Positions 11,447 through 22,996 are shown, numbered from the stretch's first letter. The stretch is DNA of 64,000 nt from Chondrosia reniformis (GCA_947172415.1 OX359197.1:2852001-2916000); one strand, 5' to 3'. Notes: a model not told the origin generated them from the letters alone. Translations and numbers: made by a program.

Positions 11447-11475
11447 CTACCCTACTTCCCTCAGAAGTAGGGTAG
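11447..11475. other. Perfect 12-bp inverted repeat at an element junction
   Basis: CTACCCTACTTC (11447-11458) pairs with GAAGTAGGGTAG (11464-11475) around a 5-base loop. It lies exactly between the end of the Penelope copy and the start of the truncated CACWGG element. The surroundings show no promoter or T-run typical of a functional terminator. Confidence 0.8.
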
Positions 11476-12319
11476 TCTGCTCAGACGCAAACGGACTTCT
11501 TAATTCTTACTAAATGACACTCACTGAATCCATTGAAGCTGACTATACGACTATGAGGATCTTCTAACTTAAGTGCATAGGCAATTTTCCATTTCTTAAC
11601 ATTTAAATCATATTCATTAGCAAATAAGTTTATTCATGGGATGATTTACACATTTGAAACGCAAATGGTGAAATTTTATAGCCAGATGTTAATATTGCGC
11701 AAATCCTAAGTTGTGTAACTGGGATATATATACATGTATGTATGTATGTTGACGCAAGTGATCGAGGATCGCCGTAAGGTGTTATTCACACTAAGGATCG
11801 CCAATTTTCGAATTTTCGTCTACAACAGAGAAGATTATGCCCCCCAAAAAAGGCAAGAGGGATATCAGTCGATAATCAGATTGCTCTGAAGTTCAACTGC
11901 GGCTTTGCAAGAGTTGCTGCATACGAATTATTCGTTAACAAAAGGTACGTAAAAAGTAAGTATTCGACGATAGCTAGAGAACTGAATCATTTTATAGTTT
12001 GACATTAATTGTATAATACAATACGTACGAAGTAAGACGATTAAATAAAACATTAATAGGATACGAAGTGAGACGATTATAAGACAATGATACAAAGCGA
12101 GATGATTATATACGATATGTAAATCAATTAAGCCAAAGGATGCTATAACCAATTTAACAATGGACGATTTTAAATTCCTTCCGGTGTGTAACCGATAACA
12201 CTAAATGACGCATTCACTCTCAATGATTGAAAACGAAAATTCTTTATTAATTAGCGCTTGTTACGTGTTGATCGCTATAAGGCAGCCTATCCCTAAGGAA
12301 CAGTCATAAGGTACCAGTG
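11476..12319 (+). mobile_element. CACWGG-ended TIR element, subfamily 2, left-truncated
   Basis: From about 11476 the sequence follows the interior of the full copy at 16276-17560 (GCTCAGACGC, ACGGACTTCTTAATTCTTAC, CATTCACTCTCAATGATTG). It ends at 12319 with the family's right terminus GGTACCAGTG, followed by TA. The first 400 or so bases of the family, including the left TIR, are missing. A frameshifted version of the family's conserved exon is at 11837-11944. Confidence 0.8.
11837..11944 (+). pseudogene. Conserved short exon of the CACWGG family (frameshifted)
   Basis: ATG at 11837 opens MPPKKGKRDISR and then hits TAA. In the next frame the sequence continues ALKFNCGFARVAAYELFVNKR and reaches AAAG|GTACGT, a good splice donor, at 11944. 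The second part matches LTLNCGFARVTAYYLFTNKR in the subfamily-1 copy at 48870-48998, so the peptide has been conserved between diverged subfamilies. The copy at 17048 is also broken. Function is unknown. Being encoded by the transposon, it could be the first exon of a transposase or DNA-binding protein; that is inference. Confidence 0.5.
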
Positions 12320-12624
12320 TATAAGTTGTTTGTACTAGTTGTATGTACTAACAGTATATACTATATAGTTTTTTGTACTAGTTATATGAACTAGTTGTAT
12401 GTATTATATAGTTGTATGTACTAGTTGTTTGTACTAGTTGTATGTACTAATAGTATATACTAGTTTTTTGTACTAGTTATATGAACTAGTTGTATGTATT
12501 ATATAGTGTTATGTACTAGTTATATCTAGTTATATGTACTAGTTGTGTGTTCTACATGTGTGTACTACTTGTATGTACTAGTTGTATGTACTAGTAGTGT
12601 GTACTAGTTGTAAGTTCTAATTTA

Positions 12625-13013
12625 TGGGGCGCCACAGGCGCCCCTATATTGTTTTCAGAAATTATGTTGACGTATGGCTTCCTGTTCGTAGTCTTGTATA
12701 TATATATATTTATATCTGTCAAAAAATGGCGGACGTTCGGCTAGCTTTCGTTTTCTAGCTTAAAATTAGCTTTCTCTTCCTTAGCGTAGAACATTGAACG
12801 AACGAAATGGACTTAAAAACTACCCTTAATAATACTATGTAACGTAAAGCTTGCGCAAAAACGTTTTCTACGAGATATGGCCTTGAAAAATTGACGGCCA
12901 ACAAGAGTCAATCGGAAATCGGTTAACCGGATATCTATAAGAACCAGCCAAGTAGTTTGAGTTTACTTAGGGGCGCCTGGCGCCCCATGAGTTTTTTAAA
13001 CTCGAACTACTTG
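12625..13013. mobile_element. GC-hairpin-ended element, family E, copy 1
   Basis: The left end is the hairpin GGGGCGCC-ACA-GGCGCCCC (12626-12644). The right end contains GGGGCGCC-T-GGCGCCCC (12970-12986), enclosed by a second inverted repeat, CAAGTAGTTTGAGTTTA (from 12949) and TAAACTCGAACTACTTG (to 13013). An AT run lies near 12700, and the interior contains AAAATGGCGGACGTTCGG. There is no coding sequence. It is homologous, in inverse orientation, to 22997-23386. Confidence 0.75.
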
Positions 13014-14471
13014 TTATACTAAATTTATGTATTAGTTCTATGTACTAGTACTAGTTATATTCAGTAATTGTAGGTACTAGTTGAATGTAGTAGCTGTATG
13101 TAGTAGTTGAATGTACAAATTGTATTTACTAGTTGTATGTACTAATTGTATGTAGTGGTTATGTACAAGTTGCATGTACTAGTTGTATGTACTAGTTTTG
13201 GACCAGTTGCATGTACTAGTGGTATGTAGTAGTTGTATGTACTAGTAGTATGTACAAGTTGTGAACGATTTATATGTACTAGTTATATATGTAAGTACTA
13301 TTGATATGTAGCAGTTGTGTGAACTGGTTATATGTTCTACTTGTATGTACTAATTTTATGTACTATTTGTATCTACCAGTTGTATGTACTAGTTGTATGT
13401 ACTAGTTAGTTGTTCTGATTGTATGGACTACTTGTATGTACTAATAGTATATACTAGTTGTATGAACTAGTTTTATGTTCTAGTTGTATGTTCTAGTTGT
13501 ATGTACTAGTAACTAGTTGCATACTCTAATTGTATGTTCTAGTTGCATGTACTAGTAACTTGTTGTATGCACTAATTGTATGTTCTAGTTGTATGTGCTA
13601 GTTGTATGTACTAGTTATGTGAACTAGTTGTAGGTACTAGTTTTATGTACTATTTGTATTTTCTAGTTGTTTGTAGTAGTAGTAGTATGTAGAAGTTGTA
13701 TGTACTATTTGTATGTACTAGTTATATTTGTAAGTACTAGATATATGTAGCCGTTGTGTGAACTAGTTATATGTACTAGTTGTATGTACTAATTTTATGT
13801 ACTAGTAGTATATGCACTAGTTATATGTACTAGTTGTGTGTACTAGTTTTATGTACTAGTTGTAGTTACTCATTGTATGTACAAGTTGTAGGTTCTTGTA
13901 GTAGGTAAACTAGATCCTAGGTAGGTACTAGTTGTTTATACCTCATGTTTGTTCTAGCTGAGTGTACTAGTTGTATGTACTAGTTGTGTGAACTACTTGT
14001 ATGTACTACATGTGTGTACTAGTTATATGCACTAGATTTATCTACCTGTTGAATGTACTAATTGTATGTACTAGGCTTAGGTACTAGTTGTATGTACTAG
14101 TACTAGTTATATTTACTAGCTGTAGGTACTAGGTGTATGTACTAGTAACTAGTTGTATGTACGATTTGTATGAATTAGTTGTTTCTGCTAGTTATATGTA
14201 AAAGTTGTAGGTTCTAGTACTAGTTATACTAGGTAATAGGTAGGAAGTAGTTGTATTTACTAGTTGAATGTACTAATTGTATGTACTAGCTGTTTGTACT
14301 AGTTGTATGTACTAGTTGTATGTTCTAGTTGTATCTTTTAGTAACTAGTTGTATGTACTAATTGTATGTTCTAGGTATATGTGTATGTAGTAGATATATG
14401 TACTAGGAGTATGTACTAGTTATTTGTACTAGCTGTGTGGGATCAATTGAAATAGCGGAAATGGCGGACAC

Positions 14472-15424
14472 CACAGGTGCCGTATGGCTGTTCCGCATTA
14501 TATTGCGTTAAACCGTTAATGCTTTTACAAGTTAATTTCTCAGCATAGGAATAACTAATGCCTTTTAAAATTTAATTTTAAAGTCTTTATGGTTAGAATA
14601 ATAGTCTTACAAAGTTTGAAGGACAGCGAATAAACGTTTTCTTCGAAATTCTCCACCGAATTAGCACCCGTTTACAACACTCATAAGGTTTGTGCTTAGT
14701 TTTTGGAAGAGCTATAGCCAATTTCTGTACATCATTGGAATCCTTGTAGGTTAAACAAAAAATCTGTCGGCCTCGGTTTTAATACAGCTTTCCCTACTCC
14801 AGATAATAAAGAAAATGTCACTATTAAGTGTAATTAACAAGCACAAATTTGGCCATAACTTGACTAATGAAGAAGGAATCGATACCGAGGCCGACAATTT
14901 TGTATAGCAACACTTACTGATCACTATAAAACCATCGGCGTTGTCGAACTGTTCTTCTAGACTAAGCACAAAACGATTTTCTTCACAACACACTTCGCCG
15001 ACATTTTCAGCAGTTGTAATGATATTCATAAATACAGTTAAATACATTCATTGTCATTTAACCTATCATTTAACCTATTGTGTTTCGTCTAACACAAATA
15101 CTGTTAACTGTACTTTCGGAAATGCAATAGTTGGCGATTATTGGCTGGGCGTACGTATGCATATATTTACAGCTTTGGCTAAAGTGTTACTTTATTTCTC
15201 AAATGAAAATGGCCTAAAATCGTTCAAAGAAATGCCAAGAAAAGCCAAAGCAATTCATAACGCTTGGTTAACATATTGATTTCTTCCGGTTTGTAACCGA
15301 TAACGCTAAATAACGCATTCACTCTAACAATTAAAAAACGAACATTCTTTACTAATTAGAGATTGTTATGTGACGATGGCTATAATGCAGCCTATCCCTC
15401 AGGAACAGCCATAAGGTACCAGTG
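14472..15424 (+). mobile_element. CACWGG-ended TIR element, subfamily 1, copy 1
   Basis: The left terminus CACAGGTGCCGTATGGCTGT and the right terminus (minus strand) CACTGGTACCTTATGGCTGT form the TIRs. The element is flanked by a 2-bp duplication, AC (14470-14471 and 15425-15426). Compared with 48122-49451 it lacks about 375 bp after AAAGCAATTCAT. The plus-strand exon is therefore cut to MPRKAKAIHNAWLTY (ATG at about 15231). The minus-strand exon starting at 15004 carries a 1-nt deletion, but stays open in the shifted frame to about 14751 (ENRFVLSLEEQFDNADGFIV). GTAAGT after that block could be a donor site. The CAC termini recall CMC/CACTA-like elements, but I see no diagnostic transposase. 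Confidence 0.8.
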
Positions 15425-15830
15425 ACAGTGGAAATAGCGGAAAGCACGAAAATGGGCTTGTCTCAAATCCACTAGTCAGGTGAAATGTATGCAGCTTTCT
15501 AACTAAAAGCACTGCAGTAGCAGCGATGGATGGAGACTCTTAATGCCATCTTTTGGAATGAATGACTATCAGAAAGGTTTGGAAACGTTAACGAAAGGCC
15601 GCAAACGATAAAATAACCGTATATAATGGAAAATAAAATGTCCGCGTGTTGCAAAACTTGGTTTTGGTCTGATCCTGAGTAAAAGAGGCTTGGGATAACC
15701 TATTTGTAGAGTTAGGATTTAAGAAGGTTGGTTGTACTACCAGAATTACACATGGAACTGACCAAGGATCAGCACTCTGTCACTACTTACTTTCTGCAAG
15801 GATCAAACTGTGGTTCCTACTAGCTGAAGG
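15425..15830. other. Non-satellite sequence, unassigned
   Basis: These 400 bases between a TIR element and a hammerhead-bearing repeat do not match anything else I recognise in the window. GAAATAGCGGAAA occurs at its left edge (about 15430) and again left of the TIR element (about 14450). That suggests the TIR element landed inside an older insert. I find no open frame of note. Confidence 0.4.
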
Positions 15831-16080
15831 CATGAAAAATCTAAGATACCATATTCCTACATGCTATATGCCTATTCTGTAAAAAGAGCCTATAGGGGAA
15901 CTAAACCTAAAGAGAGCTTTAGATGAAGATACAGTAGTCTTTTCTTCCTTCTTTTCCCTTCTTTCATCTTCTTCTCCACTGGGTCAGACAGCCGTTTCTG
16001 GGAATTCCACCCTTCATCAGTGATCCTGGGAGTCTTTGTCTTTTTCTTTATGTTGATCTTCTGTGAATCCTTGGCATGCA
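15831..16080 (-). mobile_element. Short repeat with hammerhead-like motif, family H, copy 1
   Basis: This is the reverse complement of 20727-20972: CCAAGGATTCACAGAAGATC, AAAGACAAAGACT, the hammerhead-like block, GAAGAAGATGAAAGAAGGGA, then GTTCCCCTATAGGCTCTTTT and TAGATTTTTCAT. A 63-codon minus-strand open frame over the block is probably incidental, since the other copy does not preserve it. The right flank returns to satellite in reverse orientation at about 16092. Confidence 0.7.
15981..16026 (-). ncRNA. Hammerhead-like motif, family H
   Basis: On the minus strand: stem I GGATCA, core CTGATGA, a GGG/CCC stem II flanked by an A on each side, GAAAC, a GGCT loop closed by AC/GT (stem III), then GTC, and the return strand TGACCC. 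Stem I pairs at all positions but one (A opposite C). The layout is that of a type I hammerhead with minimal helix III. The unpaired A's beside stem II depart from the canonical fold. Confidence 0.55.
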
Positions 16081-16275
16081 TTTTATCCAGCTAGCTTACA
16101 AATAGTATATGCAATTAGTATAAATAATTGATACATATACCCAGTACAAACAACTGGTACATATAAATAGTTCATATACCTAATATATTAAACAAGTACC
16201 TACAAAAAGGAAAAACAACTAGTACCTACAACTAGTTCATTTAAATAGAACTAAGACATAAAACTAGTACATACA

Positions 16276-17560
16276 CACAGGTGCCATATGACTGATCTGC
16301 GTGTTTTTACGTTTTTTTATAAACACTTTTAAGAGCAAGTTTCGTTCTAACAGAAACGATTTGCTACCTTAAACTGGTATACATCGAAGCGCTTATTTAA
16401 ATGTCAGTGAAATCTAAAGTTTGAGCGAGACTGAACAACCAATATCGAAGATATAACGTGTTAAAAAGGGCCGATTTTAAAACTCTATGCGCTTAGTCTA
16501 GGAAAAAGCTAGAACTACGTTCTATACTTCATTAAAAAGGTTACAATGTATTCTAACAAAATTAAGAAGTCCGTTTCGATTCGCCCATCCGTTGAGAAGA
16601 AAACTGTGAAAATACACTTTTAATAGATTGGTAAATGCTATTTAATCTTTCATATCTTGGAAAATGAAGCTCAGACGCTAACGGACTTCTTAATTCTTAC
16701 TAAATGACACTCACTGAATCCATTGAAGCTGACTACACGACTATGAGGATCTTCTAACTTAAGCGCATAGGCAATTTTCCTTCACTTCTGCAACAGACGC
16801 CATTTCTAAACATTTAAATCATATTCATTAGCAAATAAGTTTATTCATGGGATGATTTAAACATTTGAAATGCAAACGGTGAAATTTTATAGCCGGATGT
16901 TAATATTGCGCAAATCCTAAGTTGTGTAACTGGGATATTATATACAGGTATACTATACGTTGACGCAAGTGATCGAGGATCGCCGTAAGGTGTTATTCAC
17001 ACTAAGGATGGCCAATTTTCGAATTTTCGTCTACAACAGAGAAGATTATGCCCCCAAAAAAAGCCAAGAGGGATATCAGTCGTTAATCAGATTGCGGCTT
17101 TGCAAGCTGCATACGAACTATTCGTTAACAAAAGGTACATAAAAAATAAGTAGTCGACGATAGCTAGAGAAGTGAATCATGTTATAGCTACTATGCAAAG
17201 AGCCCTGAAAAGCCGTTTTCACGCTTAAGACTTATATTAGACATTAATTGTATAATACAATACGTACGAAGTGAGACGATTAAATAAAACATTAATAAGA
17301 TACGAAGTGAGACGATTATAAAACAATGATACGAAGCGAGATGATTATATACGATACGTAATTCAATTAAGCCAAAGGATGCTATAACCAATTTAACAAT
17401 GGACGGTTTTAAATTCCTTGTGTAATGTGTAACCGATAACACTAAATAACGCAATCACTCTTAAAGATTGAAAACGAAAATTCTTTATTAATTAGCGCTT
17501 GTTACATGTTGATCGCTATAAGTCAGCCGATCCCTAAGGAACAGCCATAAGGTACCAGTG
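16276..17560 (+). mobile_element. CACWGG-ended TIR element, subfamily 2, full copy
   Basis: The termini are CACAGGTGCCATATGACTG (left) and, on the minus strand, CACTGGTACCTTATGGCTGT (right). A 2-bp CA duplication flanks it (16274-16275, 17561-17562). An internal inverted repeat joins ATTAAGAAGTCCGTT (16561-16575) and AACGGACTTCTTAAT (16680-16694). The conserved exon starts at ATG 17048 (MPPKKAKRDISR, then a stop) and has lost the NCGFARV part through small deletions. This is most likely a non-autonomous or dead copy. Confidence 0.85.
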
Positions 17561-18082
17561 CAACTACTAAATACAACTAGTAACGAGACCATACAACTAG
17601 TACACATAACTAGAACACACACATATAACTGGAACATACAACTGGTACATACAACTAGGACATACAAATAGTACCTATAACTAGTAAATGTAACTAGTAC
17701 TAGTATATAAAACTTGTACATAGAACTAGTACATACAGGTAGAAACGAGTGCATACAATTAGTATATAAAACTTTTACTAGTATATATAACTAGTACATA
17801 GAACTAGTACATACAGGCAGCAACGAGTACATACAATTGGTACATAGAACTTATACATACAACTTGTACTTACAACTAGTACACACAAGTAGTACATACA
17901 ACTAGTACATCCAACTAGTACATACAACTAGTTCTTACAACTAGTACACACAACTAATCCATACGATTAGTATCATTAAAAATAATATATACAACAAGTA
18001 CATACAACTAGTTTTACAACTAGTTCATATAACTAGTGCTAGTACCTCCAACTAGTAAAGTATATACAATTAGCACATACCA

Positions 18083-18338
18083 CTAGTACTGATTATCAGC
18101 TTGTACTGATGAAGAGAATCAACACTGATTAAGAATGTACATCATTTATTAGATGTAGTTAGCTTAAGAGGGAGAGCATGAGGGGGGCATTGCTTTGGCA
18201 GTTGTAGCTCAGTGGCAGAGCAAATGGTGGTCATAACCAGCTGTCCTGGGTTCGATTCCCAGCAATTGTTTTATTCGTGTTTTTCCCTCTTTATGATGTT
18301 TGATTGATTATTACTTGTGGTTTGAATATCACATCGAT
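18083..18338 (+). mobile_element. tRNA-related insertion, probable SINE
   Basis: About 255 bp of non-satellite sequence interrupts the array and contains a tRNA-like unit (18198-18270). AAGAGGG upstream of the unit (about 18166) and CCCTCTT downstream (about 18285) could pair and bracket it. The 5' part has a short hairpin, AATCA-ACAC-TGATT. A tRNA-derived SINE is the likeliest reading. I found no second copy in the window to prove a repeat family. Confidence 0.55.
18198..18270 (+). tRNA. tRNA-like sequence with intact Pol III boxes; anticodon arm irregular
   Basis: The 7-bp acceptor stem GCAGTTG/CAATTGT pairs with two G-U pairs. The D stem is GCTC/GAGC, and the T arm is CTGGG-TTCGATT-CCCAG. 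The A box TAGCTCAGTGGC and the B box GGTTCGATTCC are excellent, and TTTT follows at the end (18269-18272). The anticodon arm only forms as TGGT-GGTCATA-ACCA with an A/G mismatch and no U33, so the anticodon (CAT or TCA) cannot be assigned. No CCA is encoded. It is either a diverged tRNA pseudogene or the head of a SINE. Confidence 0.6.
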
Positions 18339-20726
18339 TATTCCTACAACTTGAACATGCAACTAGTTCTCACAATTAGAACATACTATATAGTATACAT
18401 GAACACAGAACATGCAACTAGAAACTAGTATATACACCTAGCACATAAAAACGAGTACATACAACTAGTACATACATTGAGTGTATACAAATAGTACAAC
18501 TATTATGTACAACAAACACCAAAAACTAGTACATATAACTAGTTCATACAACAAGTACATTCAACTAGTTCATCAAAACTAGAGCTACAACGAGTACATG
18601 GAATTATTACATACAACTAGTACATATAACTGGTACATACAACTAGTATCTACAACTAGTTCATACAACTAGTACATATGACTAGAACATTCACATATAA
18701 CTGGTATATAAACAGTACATACAACAAGTACATTCAACAAGTTCATCAAAACTAGAGCTACAATGAGTACATGGAATTATTACATACAACTAGTACATAT
18801 AACTAGTACATATAACTTGTACCTACTACTAGTACATACAACTAGTACATCAAACTAGTACCAATAACTAGTACCAACTACTACATATAGCTACTACATA
18901 CACATATAACTGGTACCTATAAATAGTACATACACCTAGTACATACAACTAGTACACAAAACTAGAATATAAAACTAGTACATAAAACTAGTATATAAAA
19001 CTAGTACATAACAAGGACATACAATTACTACATAGAACTATATAGTTCCAACAGTTAGAACATACAACTACTACATACAACTAGTACATACAACTAATAC
19101 CTATAATTAGTCAATATAACTTGTCTAGTCCATGCAGCTAGTGTATACAACTAGCACCTTCAACCAGTAAATATTACCAGTACTAGTACATACAACTAGT
19201 TATAATAACTAGGACTTACAACTAGTACATATCTAGTTCATTCAACTAGTACATACAACTAGTTCATACAATTAGTACACACAACTATCACATTCAAATT
19301 GTATATTAAACTAGTATATGTAACTAGTGCTAGTACATATAACTAGTTCATGAAACTAGTGCCTACAGTTATTAAACATTACCAGTTTTAGTACAAACCA
19401 CTAGCCCATTGAACTAGTACATAAAACTAGTACATACAACTAGTACATAACTAGTACATACACCTAGTACATACAACTAGGACATAACTAGTATATACAA
19501 CTAGTACACACAACTAGTATACAAAATTAGTACATGCAACTATTACATTCAACTAGTGCATATAACTAGTTCCTGCAACAACTTAATATAACTAGTACTA
19601 TTACATACAACTAGTACATACAACTAGTCCCTACTTAGTACCTAGTATTACTAGTACTAGAACCTACAACTAGTACATATAATAAGTAAATCAAACTAGT
19701 ACCTATAACCGTTACAAAACTACCAGAAATAAGTAGTACATGTACATATAATTAATAGTACATCTATATAGTACATACTACTAGTCCATACAAATAGTAC
19801 ATACAACTAGTTCATAGAAGTAGTTCATACAACTAGGACAATCAACTAGTACATACAACTAGTACATATATCTAACGAGACTATGCAACTATTAACTAGT
19901 ACATACAACTAGTGCATACAAATAGGATATACAAATTGTATCCACAACTAGTAAATATAACTGGAACATACAACTAGTTCAAACAACTAGTACATACAAC
20001 TAGTACATACAATTAGTAAAACAATTAGTTTATACCATACAACAACTACCTACGACTTATACCAACTACTAGAACATATGACAAGAACATACACATATAA
20101 CTAGTACATATAAGCGGTACATGAAACTAGTTCAAACCACAAGTACATATAACTAGTACATACAACTAGTACATACAACTAGTAATTATAACGTGTGCCA
20201 ATACGCACAACTAGTGACTACAACTAGTACATGGAACTAGTAACGAGTACATTTATCTAGTACATACAACTAGTACATACAACTAGTACAAACAAATAGT
20301 TTAAACAAATAGTAAATACGACTAGTACACATAATTTGTACTACAATTAAAACAAAGAACTAGTACACACAATTAGTACATACAACTTTTACATTCAATT
20401 AGTTCATGTAACTAGTTCCTACAACTACTTAATATAACTAGTACTAAAACCTACAACTAGTACATATAACTAGTACATCAAACTAGTACCTATAACAGGT
20501 AAACAACTACTAGATATAAGTAGTACATGCACATATAATTAGTAAGTATTAATAGTACACCTATATTGTACATACAACTAGTACATACAAATAGTAGGTA
20601 CAACTAGCACATAGAAGTAGTACATACAACTAATACCTACAACTATTAAATACACCTATTTAGTACATACCTAATTTAACGTTTGGCGCAAAATAGTGTA
20701 TATAGTACCCCTAGATTTAGCATAGA

Positions 20727-20972
20727 GAGCCAAGGATTCATAGAAGATCAAGATAAAGAAAAAGACAAAGACTGCCAGGATCACTGATGAAGGGTTGAAT
20801 TCCCAGAAACGGCTGTCTGACCCAGTGGAGAAGAAGATGAAAGAAGGGAAGAAGGAAGAAAAGACTCCTGTATCCTCATCTAAAGCTCTCTTTAGGTTTA
20901 GTTCCCCTATAGGCTCTTTTTACCGAATAGGCATATAGCATGTAGGAAAATGGTATATTAGATTTTTCATAC
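20727..20972 (+). mobile_element. Short repeat with hammerhead-like motif, family H, copy 2
   Basis: This is the forward copy of the element at 15831-16080, with shared ends GCCAAGGATTCA and TTAGATTTTTCAT. About 50 bp of further non-satellite sequence (20677-20726, AACGTTTGGCGCAAAATAG) precedes it and is not seen in the other copy. It carries no protein-coding capacity that both copies share. Confidence 0.7.
20778..20823 (+). ncRNA. Hammerhead-like motif, family H
   Basis: GGATCA (20778-20783), CTGATGA (20784-20790), AGGG-TTGAATT-CCCA, GAAAC (20806-20810), GGCT, GTC (predicted scissile C 20817), TGACCC (20818-20823). Five of six stem I pairs are kept. The core residues CUGAUGA, GAA and GUC are all canonical. 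Stem II has three G-C pairs plus an A.A apposition next to the core, which may weaken activity. Confidence 0.55.
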
Positions 20973-22996
20973 TGATAGTACATACAACTGGGATATACAA
21001 TTAGTACAAACAATTAGTACAAACAAATAGTTAATAAAACTAGCACACACAACTAGGACTACAATTAAGACAAAGAACTAGTACAAAGAACTAGTACGTA
21101 CAACTAGGAACTAGAACATACAACTAGTACCTACAACTAGTACATACAACTAGTACTTTAATTAGCACATGCAACTATTACATTCAACTAGTACATATAA
21201 CTAGTACCTACAACTAGTAAATATAACCAGTGCTAGTACATGCAACTAGTACATACAACTAGTCCCTACAGTTATTAAATCTTAAGAGGATTAGTACATA
21301 ACTCCAGTTAATTCAACTAGTATATACAACTGGTTCATATAACTTGTGCATAACCAGTACATACAACTAATATATAGAACTATTATATACAATTAGTACA
21401 TATAACTATTACATTCAACTAGTACATATAACTAGTACTTACAACTAGTTAAAATAACTAGTAGTTGTACATACAACTAGTGCCAACTAAGTACCTAGTA
21501 TTACGAATACTAGAACCTATAATTAGTATTTATAACTAGTACATACAAATAATAAAAACAACTAGTACTATAAACTAGTGCCTACAACCTGTACATGGAA
21601 CTAGTAATGAGTAATATAACTAGTTCAGACAACTAGTACTACAACTAATACAAAGAACTAGTACACACAATGAGTAAATACAACAAGAAACTAGTACACA
21701 CCACTAGTACATTGAACTAGTACATACAACTAGTACATACAACTTTTATACATAAAATGTACATAGAACTAGTGTTTATAAGTGGTACATACAACCAGAA
21801 CATACAACTAGTAACTAGTACATTCAACTTGTACATACCATTAGTACATACAACTTGGACATACAACTGGTATATACTACTAGTTCATATAAGTAGTACA
21901 TACAACTAGTACATACAAGTAGTATGTAGTATATTAAACTAGTACCTACTTAATACCTAGTTTAACTAGTCCTAGAACCTACAACTAGTACATACAACTA
22001 GTACATACACATATAACTAGTACATACAACTAGTACATACAACTAGGAAATATAACTAGTCCTAGTACATACAACTAGTTCAGAAAACCAGTAAATACAA
22101 CTCGTACATACAATTAATACCTAACAACTAGTAAATATAAATAGAAATAGTACATAGAACTTATAAAGTACATACAACAATTACAAAACAAAATTAGTAG
22201 ACACCACTACTACATATAACTAGTACATATACGTATAACTGGTACATATAAATAGTACATACAACTAGTACATACAACTAGTATATACAACTAGTACATG
22301 CAACTAGTTCATACAATTAGAACATACAAATACTACATAAAACTAGTACATACAACTAATACCAACAACCAGTAAATATAACTTGCACTAGTACTTACAA
22401 CTAGTACATACAACTAGCACCTTCAACCAGTAAATATTACCAGCACTAGTGCGTACAACTAGTAAATACAACTGCTACATACAACTAGTACATAACTTTG
22501 TACATACAACTTTTACATTTAACTAGTACATATTACTAGTACCTACAACTAGTATATATAACCAGTGCTAGTACATACAACTAGTACATACAACAAGTGC
22601 CTACTGTTGTTAAATATAACAGTACTAGTACATACCACTAGTAAATACAACTAGTACATAAAACTAGTACATACAACTAGGACAAAACTAGTACATACAA
22701 CTAGTATATAGAACTATTATATACAATTAGTAAATACAACTATTACATTCAACTAGTACATATAACTAGTACCTACAATTAGTTAACATAACTAGTACTT
22801 GTACATAAAACTAGTACCTACTTAGTACCTAGTATTACTAGTACTAGAACCTACAACTAGTACATATAACTAGTACATACAATTAACACCTACAACTAGT
22901 AAATATAACTAGAAATAGTACTAACAACAGGTAAAGTACATACAATTTGTACATAAAATTAGTAGACACAATTCCTACATATGACTAGTATAACAT

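Larger units (their letters stand above)
1..14437 (+). repeat. 13-bp minisatellite, orientation domain I (forward)
   Basis: The + strand carries degenerate tandem copies of ACTAGTTGTATGT, each with the palindromes CTAG and GTAC. Array blocks are 1-163, 2445-2812, 4250-5245, 5480-7430, 8170-10716, 12320-12622 and 13015-14437; the gaps are insertions listed separately. A longer punctuation motif related to CTAGGTACTAGGTAGGTACT recurs near 1, 2770, 4730, 5070, 6440, 6805, 9550, 9920, 10165, 13905 and 14225. Because 13 is not a multiple of three, all frames read through as Tyr/Val/Leu/Cys-rich or Thr/Tyr/Gln-rich peptides, which are not genes. I see no gene in the array blocks. Confidence 0.95.

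Noticed and set aside
14941-15279. 112-codon plus-strand frame in the CACWGG element
   Set aside because: Most of it is antisense to the minus-strand exon and not open as a unit in the copy at 48122; only its last part corresponds to the conserved MPRKAKA exon, in another frame.
15890-16081. 63-codon Lys-rich minus-strand frame
   Set aside because: It overlaps the hammerhead-like block and an A/G-rich tract and is not preserved in the second family H copy.
18106-18112. CTGATGA upstream of the tRNA-like unit as another hammerhead
   Set aside because: The GAAA element and a pairing stem I are missing; only a short AATCA/TGATT hairpin follows.
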